Below, piece by piece: positions 63,553 through 64,000 of a stretch of 64,000 nucleotides of DNA. Source of the stretch: Lathyrus oleraceus (lineage: Eukaryota; Streptophyta; Magnoliopsida; Fabales; Fabaceae); assembly GCF_024323335.1 (NCBI RefSeq), contig NC_066585.1, positions 181,802,294 to 181,866,293 of the forward strand, read 5' to 3'. Made by a program: the position numbers and the translations under genes. The notes beneath the pieces were generated by a model that ran no database searches, was not told where the DNA came from, and worked only from the letters and a program-made list of their open reading frames with translations. Positions within the stretch are counted from its first letter, which is position 1, and each line of letters starts with the position of its first letter.

Positions 63553-64000
63553 CCAAGAAACCAAACAATTTCCAAACAATGACAAGTACCACTAGTGCTT
63601 TTTCTAACCAACATGCACCCCACAAAATCATAATTATAAATACCTACTAAGCTACATGCACGACCCTTGGGAAACCAAAGACCGTGCTATGAGGTTCTGT
63701 TAAGATACCTCAAAATTATTTTACGATCTTAAAGTGGGAATCCCTAGGCGACGCCTGATATATGGAACATATACACACACTAAATATAATATTTGGCCTA
63801 CTCACCGTATCCACTGCGCTTGAGAGCTTTTAGAAGGTTATATCCACGAATCCCTTTATACAAGGAAATGAAGTTTCAGGCTAACTTCTAACAAAACAAC
63901 AAACATGACTTAAAGCGGTTAGTCTTCACACCAAACATAGATTTTGCACATGCTCATCTCGAACCAAGACGATGTTTTGATTTGACTATCCTATGAACCA

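Larger units (their letters stand above)
61240..64000 (-). pseudogene. SIRE-type copia RT end and RNase H, split
   Basis: From the right edge, the minus strand gives VSRPNIIFSVCICSIYQASP, RDSHFKIVK, LWFPKGRACSLVG (frame-hopping), RKSTSGTCH-like text and VWKLFGFLV up to 63558. It resumes left of an inserted LTR at 61541 with HSKKRHNVALSIAEAEYIVA, GSCCA, then KCDSTSAISLTKNPVLHSRT and KHLEI with stops. This is the copia RNase H with its AEAEY active-site region. The polyprotein continues beyond the window. The 61542-63552 insertion and several stops make it inactive. Confidence 0.8.

Overview
This window is plant nuclear DNA: AT-rich, intron-containing and almost entirely transposon-derived. It is most likely from a legume, and probably tribe Fabeae (pea, vetch, lentil, grass-pea group). 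The reasons are very long Ogre-like LTRs, SIRE/Maximus-type copia remnants, LTRs opening TGTAACACCCCAAAATTTG, and a plant-mobile-domain pseudogene. The genus is an inference. No prokaryotic features, rRNA, tRNA or CRISPR were seen.

One host gene looks intact: a terpene synthase on the minus strand (5533..7764). Its seven exons have GT-AG borders and compatible phases, giving about 562 residues. It resembles the TPS-g/ocimene-tricyclene synthase type, with a normal DDLFD motif but an altered second metal-binding motif.

Layout. 1-4.9 kb: an unrecognised decayed gene, a GCATGC-rich minisatellite and a 3'-truncated copia element. 5.1-5.4 kb: an orphan CACTA terminus. 5.5-7.8 kb: the terpene synthase. 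8.3-13.2 kb: a 4.9-kb solo LTR. 13.5-17.3 kb: a LINE tail, then a CACTA fragment abutting a MuDR-type transposase pseudogene in opposite orientation. 17.6-18.5 kb: a 450-bp tandem duplication. 18.5-25.5 kb: a minus-strand Helitron with a duplicated 3' terminus, a Pif1-type helicase and an RPA70-like pseudogene. 25.5-36 kb: very AT-rich DNA with long (TA)n tracts, several MITEs, a CACTA terminus and a hAT element with intact target-site duplication. 36-46 kb: LTR-retroelement debris including a SIRE-type copia with integrase and RT deleted. 47.1-49 kb: a TRIM beside a plant-mobile-domain pseudogene. 49-56 kb: microsatellites, a 25-bp minisatellite and LTR/UTR debris. 56-64 kb: a gypsy-type gag-like gene split by a 1.7-kb solo LTR, then a copia RNase H region split by a 2.0-kb solo LTR.

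Apart from the terpene synthase the genes do not form a pathway. The window is a record of nested insertion, LTR-LTR recombination and decay around one specialised-metabolism gene. The three solo LTRs with recognisable target-site duplications, the TRIM, the hAT, the foldback MITE and the Helitron terminus are read directly from terminal sequence. Family names come from recognising protein motifs without a database search.
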